DNA of 64,000 bases from Verrucomicrobiota bacterium (lineage in GTDB: Bacteria > Verrucomicrobiota > Verrucomicrobiia > Opitutales > Opitutaceae), in contig JAEZDN010000011.1 of assembly GCA_023433275.1 (NCBI GenBank), forward strand, positions 1 to 64,000, in the 5' to 3' direction. Under the pieces are notes generated by a model, which saw only the letters and a program-made list of their open reading frames with translations, was not told the DNA's origin and searched no databases. Below are positions 15,375 to 25,267 of this stretch, one piece after another (positions within the stretch are counted from its first letter, which is position 1; the number at the start of each line of letters is the position of its first letter). Both the position numbers and the translations under genes were made by a program.

Positions 15375-16454
15375 ATGAACCGGCGCATCACGCAGCAGGA
15401 CATCGCCAACCGGCTGGGGGTGGACAAGTCCACGGTCTCGCTGGCCTTGCGCAACCACCCCAGCATCTCGACTGCGATGAAGGAGCAGGTGCGCGCGGTG
15501 GGGGAGAAGCTCGGGTACCGGCCCGATCCCGCGCTGGCGACGCTGGCGCGGCAGCGCTGGGCGGGTCACGAGACGGGCAGCGGGGCGGCGCTCGCGTACC
15601 TGGTGGACAGCCGCATGGAGAATTTTGTCACGCACCGGCGTTTCCTGGGGGCGGCGCGGAAGCGCGCCGAGGAACGCGGCTACGTCCTGCACGAGTTCGA
15701 CCTTGCCGGCTATCCCCACATCGCCGGCGCCAGCCGGGTGCTGCACCATCGTGGCATCCGGGGCGTGCTCGTGCCGCAGCTGGCGCACACGGTCGGCCCC
15801 GGCATCCTGGAGTTGCCGGCGGAGAAGTTCACGGTGGTATGTCTCGATCTCGGGTGGGATCCGGTGCCGTTCCACGTGGTGGGCCCCGACACGTTCGAGG
15901 AAACGCGCCGCGTGTGGCACGAGGTGGTGAAGCGCGGCTTCAAGCGCATCGGTGGCGCGGTCCTGGCGCACACGCCGCATGCGGTGGACGACGCCGTGCG
16001 GCTCGGCGCCTCGCTGGCGTCACAGCAGGACTGGGTGCCAGTGAAGCAGCGGCTGCCGCTGCTCACGACGCATCCGCGCGATCGCGAGGGCTTTCTGCGC
16101 TGGTTCCGGCGTCACCGGCCGGACGCGGTCATCGGCTTCATCCCGCGGCTGCACGACTGGCTGATCGAGGACGGCTGTCGCGTGCCGCAGGACGTGGCGT
16201 TTGCCGCGCTCCTGGTGGTGCAGCAGGAACGTCCGAATGTGACCGGGTGCATTTCGCAGAGCGAACAGATCGGCCGCGGCGGCGTGGACGCGCTGGTCGC
16301 CGCCATGGCGGAGAACGAGTGGGGCGCGCCGGTGCAGCAGCGGAAGCTGTTGTTGCAACCGATCTGGCAGGAGGGTGCGACGCTCGGGGCGGGACCGGCG
16401 GGCAGGAAGGGATCGCTTTCCTCCAGCCCGGCGCCGGCGAAGCCATCTTCCTGA
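15375..16454 (+). CDS. LacI-family transcriptional regulator
   Basis: A 359-residue regulator with an N-terminal helix-turn-helix (ITQQDIANRLGVDKSTVSLA) and hinge GYRPDPALATLARQRW, followed by a periplasmic-binding-like effector domain (AYLVDSRMENF, RGIRGVLVPQ, GFKRIGGAVLAHT, GFIPRLHDWL, GCISQSEQIGRGGVDAL). The effector is unknown, but the downstream receptor and glycosidase genes suggest a sugar from plant polysaccharide. ATG 15375 begins directly at the DNA-binding domain. It is the first gene of the glycan locus and a candidate controller of the receptor and the divergent operons. Confidence 0.9.
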   Translation: MNRRITQQDIANRLGVDKSTVSLALRNHPSISTAMKEQVRAVGEKLGYRPDPALATLARQRWAGHETGSGAALAYLVDSRMENFVTHRRFLGAARKRAEERGYVLHEFDLAGYPHIAGASRVLHHRGIRGVLVPQLAHTVGPGILELPAEKFTVVCLDLGWDPVPFHVVGPDTFEETRRVWHEVVKRGFKRIGGAVLAHTPHAVDDAVRLGASLASQQDWVPVKQRLPLLTTHPRDREGFLRWFRRHRPDAVIGFIPRLHDWLIEDGCRVPQDVAFAALLVVQQERPNVTGCISQSEQIGRGGVDALVAAMAENEWGAPVQQRKLLLQPIWQEGATLGAGPAGRKGSLSSSPAPAKPSS

Positions 16455-16772
16455 CGAAGCCGCGCCCCTGAGCGAAGACCATTCTGGAGCCACGGCGCCC
16501 CCCGCCCAGGTTCGCATTCGTCTTCCTTCTGGCAGGAGCCGAGCGCTCGGTCCTGTTCCCGTAATCGCGCATGACATCCCAGGGACCGGGCAAACTCGGC
16601 CCCGACCGTACGCTTCTCACGTTGCGGTTTCCGCACGTCGTGGCCCGTCGAGGCCTCAACAGGATGAGTGAGTGGGCGTTGGAGGAATTGGGGGGGCAGG
16701 CTTAACGGTCGCGAGGGCAGCCGGAGTCTTCCGCGCTGCGACCCTGACACAGGACCCCAACCCCGACCGACC
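16455..16772. other. Intergenic region upstream of TonB receptor
   Basis: No gene is supported in these 318 bases. A GGAGCC-type REP fragment is near 16483-16510. CTCAACAGGATGA at 16655-16667 is identical to 26717-26729 in the divergent glycan promoter region and lies 105 bases before the receptor start. No clear sigma-70 promoter could be assigned. Confidence 0.5.
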
Positions 16773-19700
16773 ATGAACTCCCTCCATCCCCTCGGAAGTC
16801 GCCGTCTTGCCTGGACTGTTGTTTCCAGCCTGGCTGCCGTTCTCGCCCTGCCGATGGCTGCGCAAACCGCCGCCTCCACGCCCGCAACCCCGTCCCAGTC
16901 GTCCGAGACCTTCGTGCTTTCGCCGTTCCAGGTGAACAGCGACGACGACGAGGGATACCTTGCCACCAACACGCTGGCCGGCAGCCGGCTCAACACCTCG
17001 CTGTTTGACACGCCGGCCTCGATCTCGGTGATGACGAAGGAATTTCTCAGTGACATCGGTGCGCTCAACGTCTCGCAGGCGATGGAATACGCGCTCAGCG
17101 GCGGCAATGACATCGGCGGCGGCAATGCCAATGTGGGCGCCACGACCGGCAACGGGCTCATCGACAATAATTTCAACTTCCAGATCCGCGGCTTCCGCCG
17201 CGCCACGCAGACGCGTGATTATTTCGACACGATCATCAGCGGCGACATTTTCAATCTCGACCGCATCGACATCGCCCGCGGCCCGAACTCGATTCTCTTC
17301 GGCATCGGTGGCCCCGGCGGCATCGTGAACGTGACCCCGAAGCGGGCGCGCGCCGACCGCGAGATCACGGACCTTTCCCTCGTCGTCGGCAGCTGGAATC
17401 TCCGTCGCGCGGCCCTCGACGTGAACCGTGCGCTCATCGACGGGAAGCTCGCGCTGCGCGCCAACATCATGGGGCAGCGGGCCGACGGTTACCGCGACTT
17501 CGAGTCCGACGACCAGGAGCGCGGCGCGCTCGCGCTCGACTGGCGCCCGACCTCCACCACCACCGTGCGCTTCAACGGCGAGCTCGGCCACCTGAAACAA
17601 AACAAGGTCCGTCCCTGGCTGCCGTGGGACAGCATCTCGCAGTGGGAAGCCTGGGGCAGCCACACCGTGCCCTACGGCACGCCGCAGGCCCCGACCCTGC
17701 TCGGGGACCTGAATTATTCCCAATTCCAGAGCGGTGCCGGCAACGGCCTGCCGGCGCTGCCCGCCGATCCCCTCTGGGGCACGGAAATCCGCACCGCCGG
17801 CCATGTGATCCAGCCGAATTTCTACATCGTGCCGGGTGACGGCCCGTTGGCCGGCCAGGTGATCTACACCGGCAACTCGGCGGAAAACGCGCGCTGGTAT
17901 CGCACCTCCAGCGGCTCCGGCGTCGGCGGTTACAACACCCCGCCCAACTACGAGAACGAAAGCGTCTTCCCGCGCCGCGGCAACATCACCGGGCCGGGCA
18001 ACTGGGTGGAGACCGACTACGACACCTTCGGCGTCACCATCGAGCAGCGCGTCGGCAAGAACCTCTATCTCGAGGCCGCGGCCAACCGCGCCACGGTCGA
18101 CCGCGAGGTCCGTGCTTCCGTTGGTTTCGCCGGCATCAGCATCATGTACGACGTCACCGAGACGCTGCCGACCTTCGACGCCAACGGCCGTTATCAGGCC
18201 ACGATCGGCGGCCCCAGCACGGGCGCCTTCGGTCAGGCCTTCGCCAACAAGCTTGGCATCCCCTATGTCGCCACCACGCAGGGGCGCAACGCGCTCAACC
18301 TGACGAGCCCGATCGCGAATCCAAATCTTGGCGACCTGATGGTCTTCGCCGAGCCGACCATCGCGGACGCCTCGATCCAGCGCGACGACCTGCGCTTCAG
18401 CGCGAGCTACGACCTCGATGCCGGCAAGTTCGGCCGCCACATGCTGCTGGCGTTCGTCAGCCGCGCCGAGACCACCAACGAGACAGAGTCCTTCCGCGAG
18501 GGCAACGTCCACCCGAACCGCGCCGCGTTGAATCACTTCACCGACGTGCCGCGCCGCATCTATCACGTCGATCCGTTCTCCTCGAATCTCGCCGAGCGCG
18601 GCATGCCCGACGTCTTCGCGCTGCCGATCTCGAGCGACCGGGTCCAGGGCCTGCCCACGGCGGTGTACCGGAGCGGTTTTGTGCGCAGCGCCTGGACCCG
18701 CTCGGTCAATGAGATCGAGTCGGGGGCCTTCGCCACGCAGAGCCGTTTCTTCAACAACCGCCTCGTGACCACCGCCGGGGTGCGCCGCGACCGCGTGCGC
18801 ATCTGGAACGACGGCCGCGTACTCAGCCCGCAGACGGCTGAAGTCCACGCCCTGATTCCCGCCACGAACACCAGCATCGACCAACGCGGCGACACCCACA
18901 CGCTCGGCGCGGTCTTCCATGTGCCAAAGCTCGACTGGCTCAGCGTCTTCGCCAACAAGTCCACCAACTTCAAGGACCAGGGCGGCGCGCAGTATCTCGA
19001 CGACGAGGCGCTGCGGCCCGGCCGCGAGATCGGCGCGCTCAAGGGCAAGGGCATCGACTACGGCCTCAAGTTCAGCTTCCTCGACCGGAAGGTCAACGCG
19101 ACCCTCGCCCGCTTCACCGTGGAGCAGCACAACCAGGTTTCCGGCCACCAGTCCGACGTGTTCAATTACATCAACGCGATCTGGACCACGATCCACAACA
19201 ACGGCCCGGTCACGGTGCAGACCGACCAGGACAATCCCAACGGCCACCGTGTGGGCGGCACCGACACCCGTTCGCAGGAATCGTCGGGCTACGAGCTGGA
19301 GGTCACGGCCAATCCGACGCGCAACTGGCGCCTGACCTTCAACATCAGCAAGGCCGAGAACGCCGTGTCCAAGCTCGGTGGCGCGCTCACGGATTACGTC
19401 GAGCGGCACCGCGCCGAGTGGCAGTCGAAGGCCTCGCTCAGCTACGACAACGGTCGTTCGCCCGGCAATCTCAGCAATGCCGGCGGCACCAACACCATTG
19501 GCGCGCTCATCACCGGTCTCGACAGCTGGCTCGCCTTTACCCGCGCGCAGGAGGGCCAGATCGAGACCAACATCCGCCCGTGGAACGCGAACGCCTTCAC
19601 CGCCTACAACTTCAGCGAGGGCCGCCTCAAGGGCCTCACCCTCGGCGGTGGCATCAACTATCGCGGCGATGCCATCCTCGGCGTCAAGCCGGGTACGCTG

Positions 19701-19946
19701 GCGTCGCCCGCCGTGACCACGTTCAAGGGTGGGAATTACTACCTCGCCAACGCCCTCATCGGCTACGATTTCACGCTCCGCAACAAGACCAAGGTCACGC
19801 TGCGGCTCAACGTGGACAATCTGTTCAACAACCTCGACAAGCAGGTCCTGGCCTCCAGCTGGAACCCGGTCATGAACGACCTGCAGACGTTCCACTACTA
19901 CTTCAACCCGCGCAGCTACCGCCTGAGCGCCACGTTCAGCTTCTGA
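16773..19946 (+). CDS. TonB-dependent outer-membrane receptor
   Basis: A 1057-residue outer-membrane transporter with a signal peptide ending near AAQTAAS, a TonB-box-like ETFVLSPFQV, a plug beginning TNTLAGSRLNTSLFDTPASI with IQVRGF-like QIRGFRRA and ARGPNSILFGIGGPGGIVNV, then a long beta-barrel ending LSATFSF with terminal Phe. The pattern is that of expanded Opitutaceae receptor families, which import oligosaccharides or siderophore-like ligands. No SusD partner is adjacent. The position between a LacI regulator and glycosidase operons argues for oligosaccharide uptake. ATG 16773 begins the signal peptide. An intrinsic terminator follows at 19978. Confidence 0.9.
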   Translation: MNSLHPLGSRRLAWTVVSSLAAVLALPMAAQTAASTPATPSQSSETFVLSPFQVNSDDDEGYLATNTLAGSRLNTSLFDTPASISVMTKEFLSDIGALNVSQAMEYALSGGNDIGGGNANVGATTGNGLIDNNFNFQIRGFRRATQTRDYFDTIISGDIFNLDRIDIARGPNSILFGIGGPGGIVNVTPKRARADREITDLSLVVGSWNLRRAALDVNRALIDGKLALRANIMGQRADGYRDFESDDQERGALALDWRPTSTTTVRFNGELGHLKQNKVRPWLPWDSISQWEAWGSHTVPYGTPQAPTLLGDLNYSQFQSGAGNGLPALPADPLWGTEIRTAGHVIQPNFYIVPGDGPLAGQVIYTGNSAENARWYRTSSGSGVGGYNTPPNYENESVFPRRGNITGPGNWVETDYDTFGVTIEQRVGKNLYLEAAANRATVDREVRASVGFAGISIMYDVTETLPTFDANGRYQATIGGPSTGAFGQAFANKLGIPYVATTQGRNALNLTSPIANPNLGDLMVFAEPTIADASIQRDDLRFSASYDLDAGKFGRHMLLAFVSRAETTNETESFREGNVHPNRAALNHFTDVPRRIYHVDPFSSNLAERGMPDVFALPISSDRVQGLPTAVYRSGFVRSAWTRSVNEIESGAFATQSRFFNNRLVTTAGVRRDRVRIWNDGRVLSPQTAEVHALIPATNTSIDQRGDTHTLGAVFHVPKLDWLSVFANKSTNFKDQGGAQYLDDEALRPGREIGALKGKGIDYGLKFSFLDRKVNATLARFTVEQHNQVSGHQSDVFNYINAIWTTIHNNGPVTVQTDQDNPNGHRVGGTDTRSQESSGYELEVTANPTRNWRLTFNISKAENAVSKLGGALTDYVERHRAEWQSKASLSYDNGRSPGNLSNAGGTNTIGALITGLDSWLAFTRAQEGQIETNIRPWNANAFTAYNFSEGRLKGLTLGGGINYRGDAILGVKPGTLASPAVTTFKGGNYYLANALIGYDFTLRNKTKVTLRLNVDNLFNNLDKQVLASSWNPVMNDLQTFHYYFNPRSYRLSATFSF

Positions 19947-19977
19947 GGCGGAAGCGCGATCGCCATGACCGACTCAA

Positions 19978-20008
19978 CAGGGGACCGCATCCGGTCCCCT
20001 GTTTTTTT
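19978..20008 (+). terminator. Intrinsic terminator after TonB receptor
   Basis: CAGGGGACCG and CGGTCCCCTG form a 10-bp perfect stem with a short loop, followed by seven T. It lies 31 bases after the receptor stop. Confidence 0.93.
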
Positions 20009-20079
20009 GAGGGCCGCCCTGTTCCACGAGGCGCCCCGGGTCATACCGGCCGTGTCACCGTCATGAAACTCCCTCCCCC

Positions 20080-20955
20080 ATGAGCGATTCAACCCACCCT
20101 GAGCCCGTCGTCCTGGAACTCTGGCCCGAAGGCGTGCCGGGCACACCGCGCGAGGTCGCTACGGAGTCCTCGCGGTCATCACCTGACGGCGAGCTTGTTT
20201 CCGGCGTGCAGCGTCCGACGCTGACCGTGTGGCGCGCGGCGGCTGACAAGGCCAACGGCACCGCGGTCGTCATTTGTCCCGGCGGCGGCTATCAGCTGCT
20301 GGCCGTGGAGATGGAGGGATCGGATGTCGCGCGCTGGCTCAACGGGCTCGGCGTGACCGCGTTCGTGCTGCGCTACCGCCTGAAGGAATGGGGCCATCCC
20401 GCCCCGTTGCGCGATGCGTTGCGGGCGCTGCGGCTCGTGCGGTCGCGCGCCGCGGAGTTTGGCGTGCGCCGTGACCGTATCGGAATCCTCGGCTTCTCGG
20501 CCGGCGGCCATCTCGCGGCAAGTGCGTCGACGCTTTATGATGACGCCGACGGCCGCACCGGCGCGCCACTCGACGCGGTCTCCGCGCGACCGGACTTCAG
20601 TGTCCTGCTCTATCCGGTGATCAGCCTGGTGGCCGCGCCGTCGCACCGTGGTTCGCGGTTGAACCTGGTGGGCCCCGAGGCCTCGCCCGCGTTGCTGGAA
20701 AAGCTCTCGCTCGAGCGGCAGGTGACCGCGGCCACACCGCCGGCCTTCCTCATGCACACCGCGGACGATGCGACGGTGCCGTTGGAGAACAGCATTCTCT
20801 ATCACGAGGCATTGCGGGCCGCCGGGGTGCCGGCGGAGCTCCGGGTTTACCCGCATGGCCCGCATGGCATCGGCCTGCGCGCGGAGCACGAGGCCGGGCG
20901 GCTCTGGCCCACCGCGTGCGCGGCGTGGCTTGCCACCCGCGGCTTCCTCCCGTGA
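20080..20955 (+). CDS. Alpha/beta-hydrolase esterase (BD-FAE / acetylxylan-esterase-like)
   Basis: A 291-residue hydrolase without a signal peptide. It has the oxyanion-region motif CPGGGYQLL near residue 66, nucleophile Ser in ILGFSAGGHLA near 145, the acid in HTADDATVPLENS and His in PHGPHGIGL near 268. This arrangement is common in carbohydrate esterases that remove acetyl or feruloyl groups and in general carboxylesterases. Placement after a receptor and before glycosidases supports deacylation of imported oligosaccharides in the cytoplasm. The receptor terminator separates it, so it probably has its own promoter. Confidence 0.8.
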   Translation: MSDSTHPEPVVLELWPEGVPGTPREVATESSRSSPDGELVSGVQRPTLTVWRAAADKANGTAVVICPGGGYQLLAVEMEGSDVARWLNGLGVTAFVLRYRLKEWGHPAPLRDALRALRLVRSRAAEFGVRRDRIGILGFSAGGHLAASASTLYDDADGRTGAPLDAVSARPDFSVLLYPVISLVAAPSHRGSRLNLVGPEASPALLEKLSLERQVTAATPPAFLMHTADDATVPLENSILYHEALRAAGVPAELRVYPHGPHGIGLRAEHEAGRLWPTACAAWLATRGFLP

Positions 20956-21003
20956 GCGCCGTGCATTCCATCACCCGCTCGGGGTGGTGGCGCGCACCCG
21001 CCG

Positions 21004-21081
21004 GTGCAGGGGCGCGGACTTGCTGCACCTTGGGATATGCGCCGCGAACGGACGAAGGGCGCAGCAAGACTGCGCCCCTAC
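21004..21081. repeat. REP doublet, family R1, one arm degenerate
   Basis: The right arm 21056-21081 (AGGGCGCAGCAAGACTGCGC...) is intact. The left arm 21004-21031 (GGGGCGCGGACTTGCTGCACC) is decayed. The spacer ATATGCGCCGC resembles the R1 copies at 1139 and 34807. Confidence 0.7.
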
Positions 21082-21126
21082 GAACACAGGAAGATGCAGC
21101 GTCGGCTTCCGGATGGTCCTTTCCAG

Positions 21127-21210
21127 GATGGAGCCGGGGCGCCCTCGCCCCGGTGGAAGTGGGCCACGCCTTGGCCAATGATATCCAACCGGCCCGGGGG
21201 CGGGCCGGCT
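21127..21210. repeat. GGAGCC-type REP doublet, family R3
   Basis: TGGAGCCGGGGCGCCCTCGC with a following CCCGG, and the inverse GGGCCGGCTCCAG at 21193-21213, form two facing hairpins just downstream of the MFS stop codon. This may act as a transcription end between convergent genes. Confidence 0.65.
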
Positions 21211-21215
21211 CCAGT

Positions 21216-22652
21216 TTAGTGGCGTGGGATCCCCGGCAGCGGCGAGGATGCGGCCGGATCAGCGCGTGGATTTTCTTCGACGGCCTCGAGCGCGCCCAGT
21301 TTCACGAGGTGGCCGGCACGGGTTTGGCGGGCAAACCAAGCTGCGATGACGACGCAGGCGGCGCCGAACAGCGCGAGGTAGAGATAGCCGCTGGCGTAGT
21401 CGTAGCGGATGTCGCCGTTGGCCGCTCGCGAGCGTGGCATCAGCCACGCCAGTGCGGTCACCCAGAGGCCGACACCATTGTTGATCAGCAGGGAACTGAG
21501 GTTGCGCGTCATGGCCACGCCCGCCAGCACCGTGCCGAGGCGGTCGCGCGGCACGTAGTCGAACATCAGCGAGACCGAGGCGATGGTGCCGACGGTGCCG
21601 ATGCCGGTGCTGATGAGCCGGAAGACCAGCACGGTGTTGAAAGACGGTTGGTCGCCCGGTGCTACCAGCTTGAGGTAGACGAAGAACACCAGGTGGGTTA
21701 GCGCCATCGCCGCGGCCAGCCGGGTGAAAAGCCGGATGCGGTCGAGCCGATCGGCCAGCCAGCCGCCAAGTGGGAGGAACACGCAGAGCGTGGCGCCGGT
21801 GGCGATGGCGAGCACGTTGCCGTAGGCCTGCTTGGTGAATCCCCATTGCTCCGTGTAGAGGAGGGGCGAGAGGCTGCCGAAATCGAGCCAGAAGATTTGT
21901 TGCGCGATGCCAACCGCGTAGAGGGCGAGCCACTGGCGGTTGCCGAAGATGTCGCGGAGGAACTCGCCCACGACGGCCATGGTTCCCGGCCGGCTGGGAG
22001 CCGCGGACGGTGCCGCGGGCGGCCGCACTTCCTGCACGCCGCGCAGGATGAATACCGCCGTGGCGGCCGCCAGCAGCGAGCCGGCCCAGAACACAGCCTG
22101 CTGTCCGGAGACCGTGACCCCGCCGGGCAGGGCGTAGGTGTCGTCCCACCGGCCGACCATCACCGCAAAGAAGAACGCGATCATGCCGTTCCGCGCGAAG
22201 GTGAAGGCGGCGTTGGCGCGACCGCGCTGCGGCGGCGGCACGACCTCGTTGCAGAGCGATTCGTACGGCGTGGCGAAATCGCGCAGCAGTTCGTGGAGGA
22301 AGACCAGCGCCACGAGCAGCCAGAGCGTGCTCACCTCCGGCAACACAAGGCAGCCGATGGCGGCCGAGCACCAGCCGGCGAGCAGGAAGGGTTTCCGCCG
22401 GCCGATCGGCGTCCAGATGCGGTCGCTGGTGTAGTTGCACACCGAGCCCACGAACACGCTGAAGAAGAGGTTGAAGCTCCCGAGCAGGGTGATGAGGACG
22501 GGGACGGAGACGAATTCGCGGACCTTGAAGGTGACGGCGACATTCGAGAGCATCTCGAGGTAGAGGATCGTCGCCCACGGCAGCGACATCATCGCCACCC
22601 AGGACCAGGGAACCCGCGACTGGCGCGTGCGGATGGGCCAGGACGGGCTCAT
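21216..22652 (-). CDS. MFS transporter, sugar-symporter-like
   Basis: A 478-residue polytopic protein with about 12 hydrophobic helices. It has RIWTPIGRRKPFLLAGW after helix 2 (the RxxxxGRRxP signature of GPH/sucrose-type symporters), a central cytosolic loop, and LGGWLADRLDRIRLF in the second half. It probably imports a mono- or disaccharide freed by the neighbouring glycosidases. ATG 22652 overlaps the small upstream ORF in ATGA and is preferred over an in-frame Met six codons earlier. It is the last gene of the minus-strand operon starting at 26596. Confidence 0.82.
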   Translation of the reverse strand: MSPSWPIRTRQSRVPWSWVAMMSLPWATILYLEMLSNVAVTFKVREFVSVPVLITLLGSFNLFFSVFVGSVCNYTSDRIWTPIGRRKPFLLAGWCSAAIGCLVLPEVSTLWLLVALVFLHELLRDFATPYESLCNEVVPPPQRGRANAAFTFARNGMIAFFFAVMVGRWDDTYALPGGVTVSGQQAVFWAGSLLAAATAVFILRGVQEVRPPAAPSAAPSRPGTMAVVGEFLRDIFGNRQWLALYAVGIAQQIFWLDFGSLSPLLYTEQWGFTKQAYGNVLAIATGATLCVFLPLGGWLADRLDRIRLFTRLAAAMALTHLVFFVYLKLVAPGDQPSFNTVLVFRLISTGIGTVGTIASVSLMFDYVPRDRLGTVLAGVAMTRNLSSLLINNGVGLWVTALAWLMPRSRAANGDIRYDYASGYLYLALFGAACVVIAAWFARQTRAGHLVKLGALEAVEENPRADPAASSPLPGIPRH

Positions 22653-22759
22653 GACGCAGGTCGCGGCCAATCGACGCCGGCTTCCTCCAGCATCGCACGC
22701 AACGCGGTGGCGAGCGCGAGTAACATGACCGAGTGGGCAAGGGTGTGGCAGAATTTCAT
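22649..22759 (-). CDS. 36-residue small ORF coupled to MFS transporter
   Basis: A small frame from ATG 22759 to TGA 22649 encodes 36 residues with a central hydrophobic stretch (LAHSVMLLALATALRAML). It starts 14 bases after the DUF1593 stop and ends in an ATGA overlap with the transporter gene, the spacing expected of a translated operon member. I do not recognise a family. It could be a membrane microprotein partner of the transporter or only a coupling leader. Confidence 0.45.
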   Translation of the reverse strand: MKFCHTLAHSVMLLALATALRAMLEEAGVDWPRPAS

Positions 22760-22773
22760 TGAGGGGGCTCCGG

Positions 22774-23805
22774 TCAGGGCGACGTGGGACGGCACCAGGC
22801 GAGCCGGCGCGCGAAGTCCGCCTGGAAGTCCGGCCGCCACCGGCTGACGGTCGTGCGGGGATCGAAGTTGCCCGTGGCGGGCAGATCGCGCCACCAGCCG
22901 TCGGGCTCGCGGCGGAATTGTCCGCCCCAGCCTGGTTGCGCGGGATCGGCGGGATCGTTGCCGCCGACAGGCAGGAAGAAAAACCACGCGGGTGTGTCGC
23001 CTTCCTTGAGGCAGCCGTGGGGGTTGGGCGCGGTCCAGGCGGTCCGAGGGTAGAGCGAACCGAGTGCGCCGGCCGGCGCGACGTGTTGCTCGATCCACGC
23101 GCGGCGGGTGAGCGATTCGTCGCCGGTCAGGTACATGCCGCGAAACGTGGCGAGGCGTTTGTCGCGGTCCGCTTGCCCCAGCGTGAGGATGTAGTGCAGG
23201 CCGGGAAACGTGGCGTGGATCCAGCCGGCGAGGCCGTCCTGATCGGCGATGTCGTAAACGCGGAGCTTCGCGGCGAACGCGCGCCAGCCCGATTCGCCGC
23301 GATCGTGTCGCACGCGCCAGAAGGCCTGGGCCAGATCGGTTTGGCCGCCCCAGACGCTGATGTTCAGCGGGTCGGCCGGCGTGCCGGCGTCGACGCGCTC
23401 GATGATGGAACGCGAGGCATCGGTGTCGTGGTTCGCGCCGACGTGGGCGCGACCGCGTTGCGGGTTGCCGGCGCGAACGGTGGCGAGCAGGGCGTCCGCG
23501 GTGGGCCAATGGGCGAGGCCGGAATGGCGCACGAGATCCGGCCGGATCGAACCGTAGGCGGCGACGATCTCGCGGATCAGTTCGGGGCGGGTTGCGGGGG
23601 TGGGGAGTTCGCCGGGCGTGCCGGCGGAGCTGGCAATGAGGGCCTCGATCCGGAATTCGTTGGCGTAAACCATCAGGCGCACGAGCGATTGCTGGTCGTC
23701 GGGGTCGCCGCCGATGTCGGTGAGCACGGCGAGGCGCGGGCGTTCGGGCATGGCGCCGGCCAGACCGGCGAGACCGAGCAGCACAAGCAGGGCGGCGTGG
23801 CGCAT
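22774..23805 (-). CDS. Secreted DUF1593 / nucleoside-hydrolase-like protein
   Basis: A 343-residue exported protein with signal peptide MRHAALLVLLGLAGLAGA followed by the nucleoside-hydrolase-like N-terminal motif LAVLTDIGGDPDDQQSLVRL. This pattern is typical of DUF1593 proteins found in polysaccharide-degradation loci. The aspartate cluster TDxGxDPDD resembles the calcium site of nucleoside hydrolases, so an N- or O-glycosidic bond cleavage is plausible, though the substrate is unknown. It is shorter than relatives with a C-terminal immunoglobulin-like domain. It lies 18 bases after the GH140-like gene. Confidence 0.82.
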   Translation of the reverse strand: MRHAALLVLLGLAGLAGAMPERPRLAVLTDIGGDPDDQQSLVRLMVYANEFRIEALIASSAGTPGELPTPATRPELIREIVAAYGSIRPDLVRHSGLAHWPTADALLATVRAGNPQRGRAHVGANHDTDASRSIIERVDAGTPADPLNISVWGGQTDLAQAFWRVRHDRGESGWRAFAAKLRVYDIADQDGLAGWIHATFPGLHYILTLGQADRDKRLATFRGMYLTGDESLTRRAWIEQHVAPAGALGSLYPRTAWTAPNPHGCLKEGDTPAWFFFLPVGGNDPADPAQPGWGGQFRREPDGWWRDLPATGNFDPRTTVSRWRPDFQADFARRLAWCRPTSP

Positions 23806-23823
23806 GGCGGGTGCCGGTGTCGG

Positions 23824-25251
<1,428 letters not shown>

Positions 25252-25267
25252 CAGGCGACGAAGAAAT

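Noticed and set aside
16656..19895. 1079-residue minus-strand frame opposite the TonB receptor
   Set aside because: The receptor has a signal peptide, plug, barrel and terminator; the opposite frame is compositionally a shadow.
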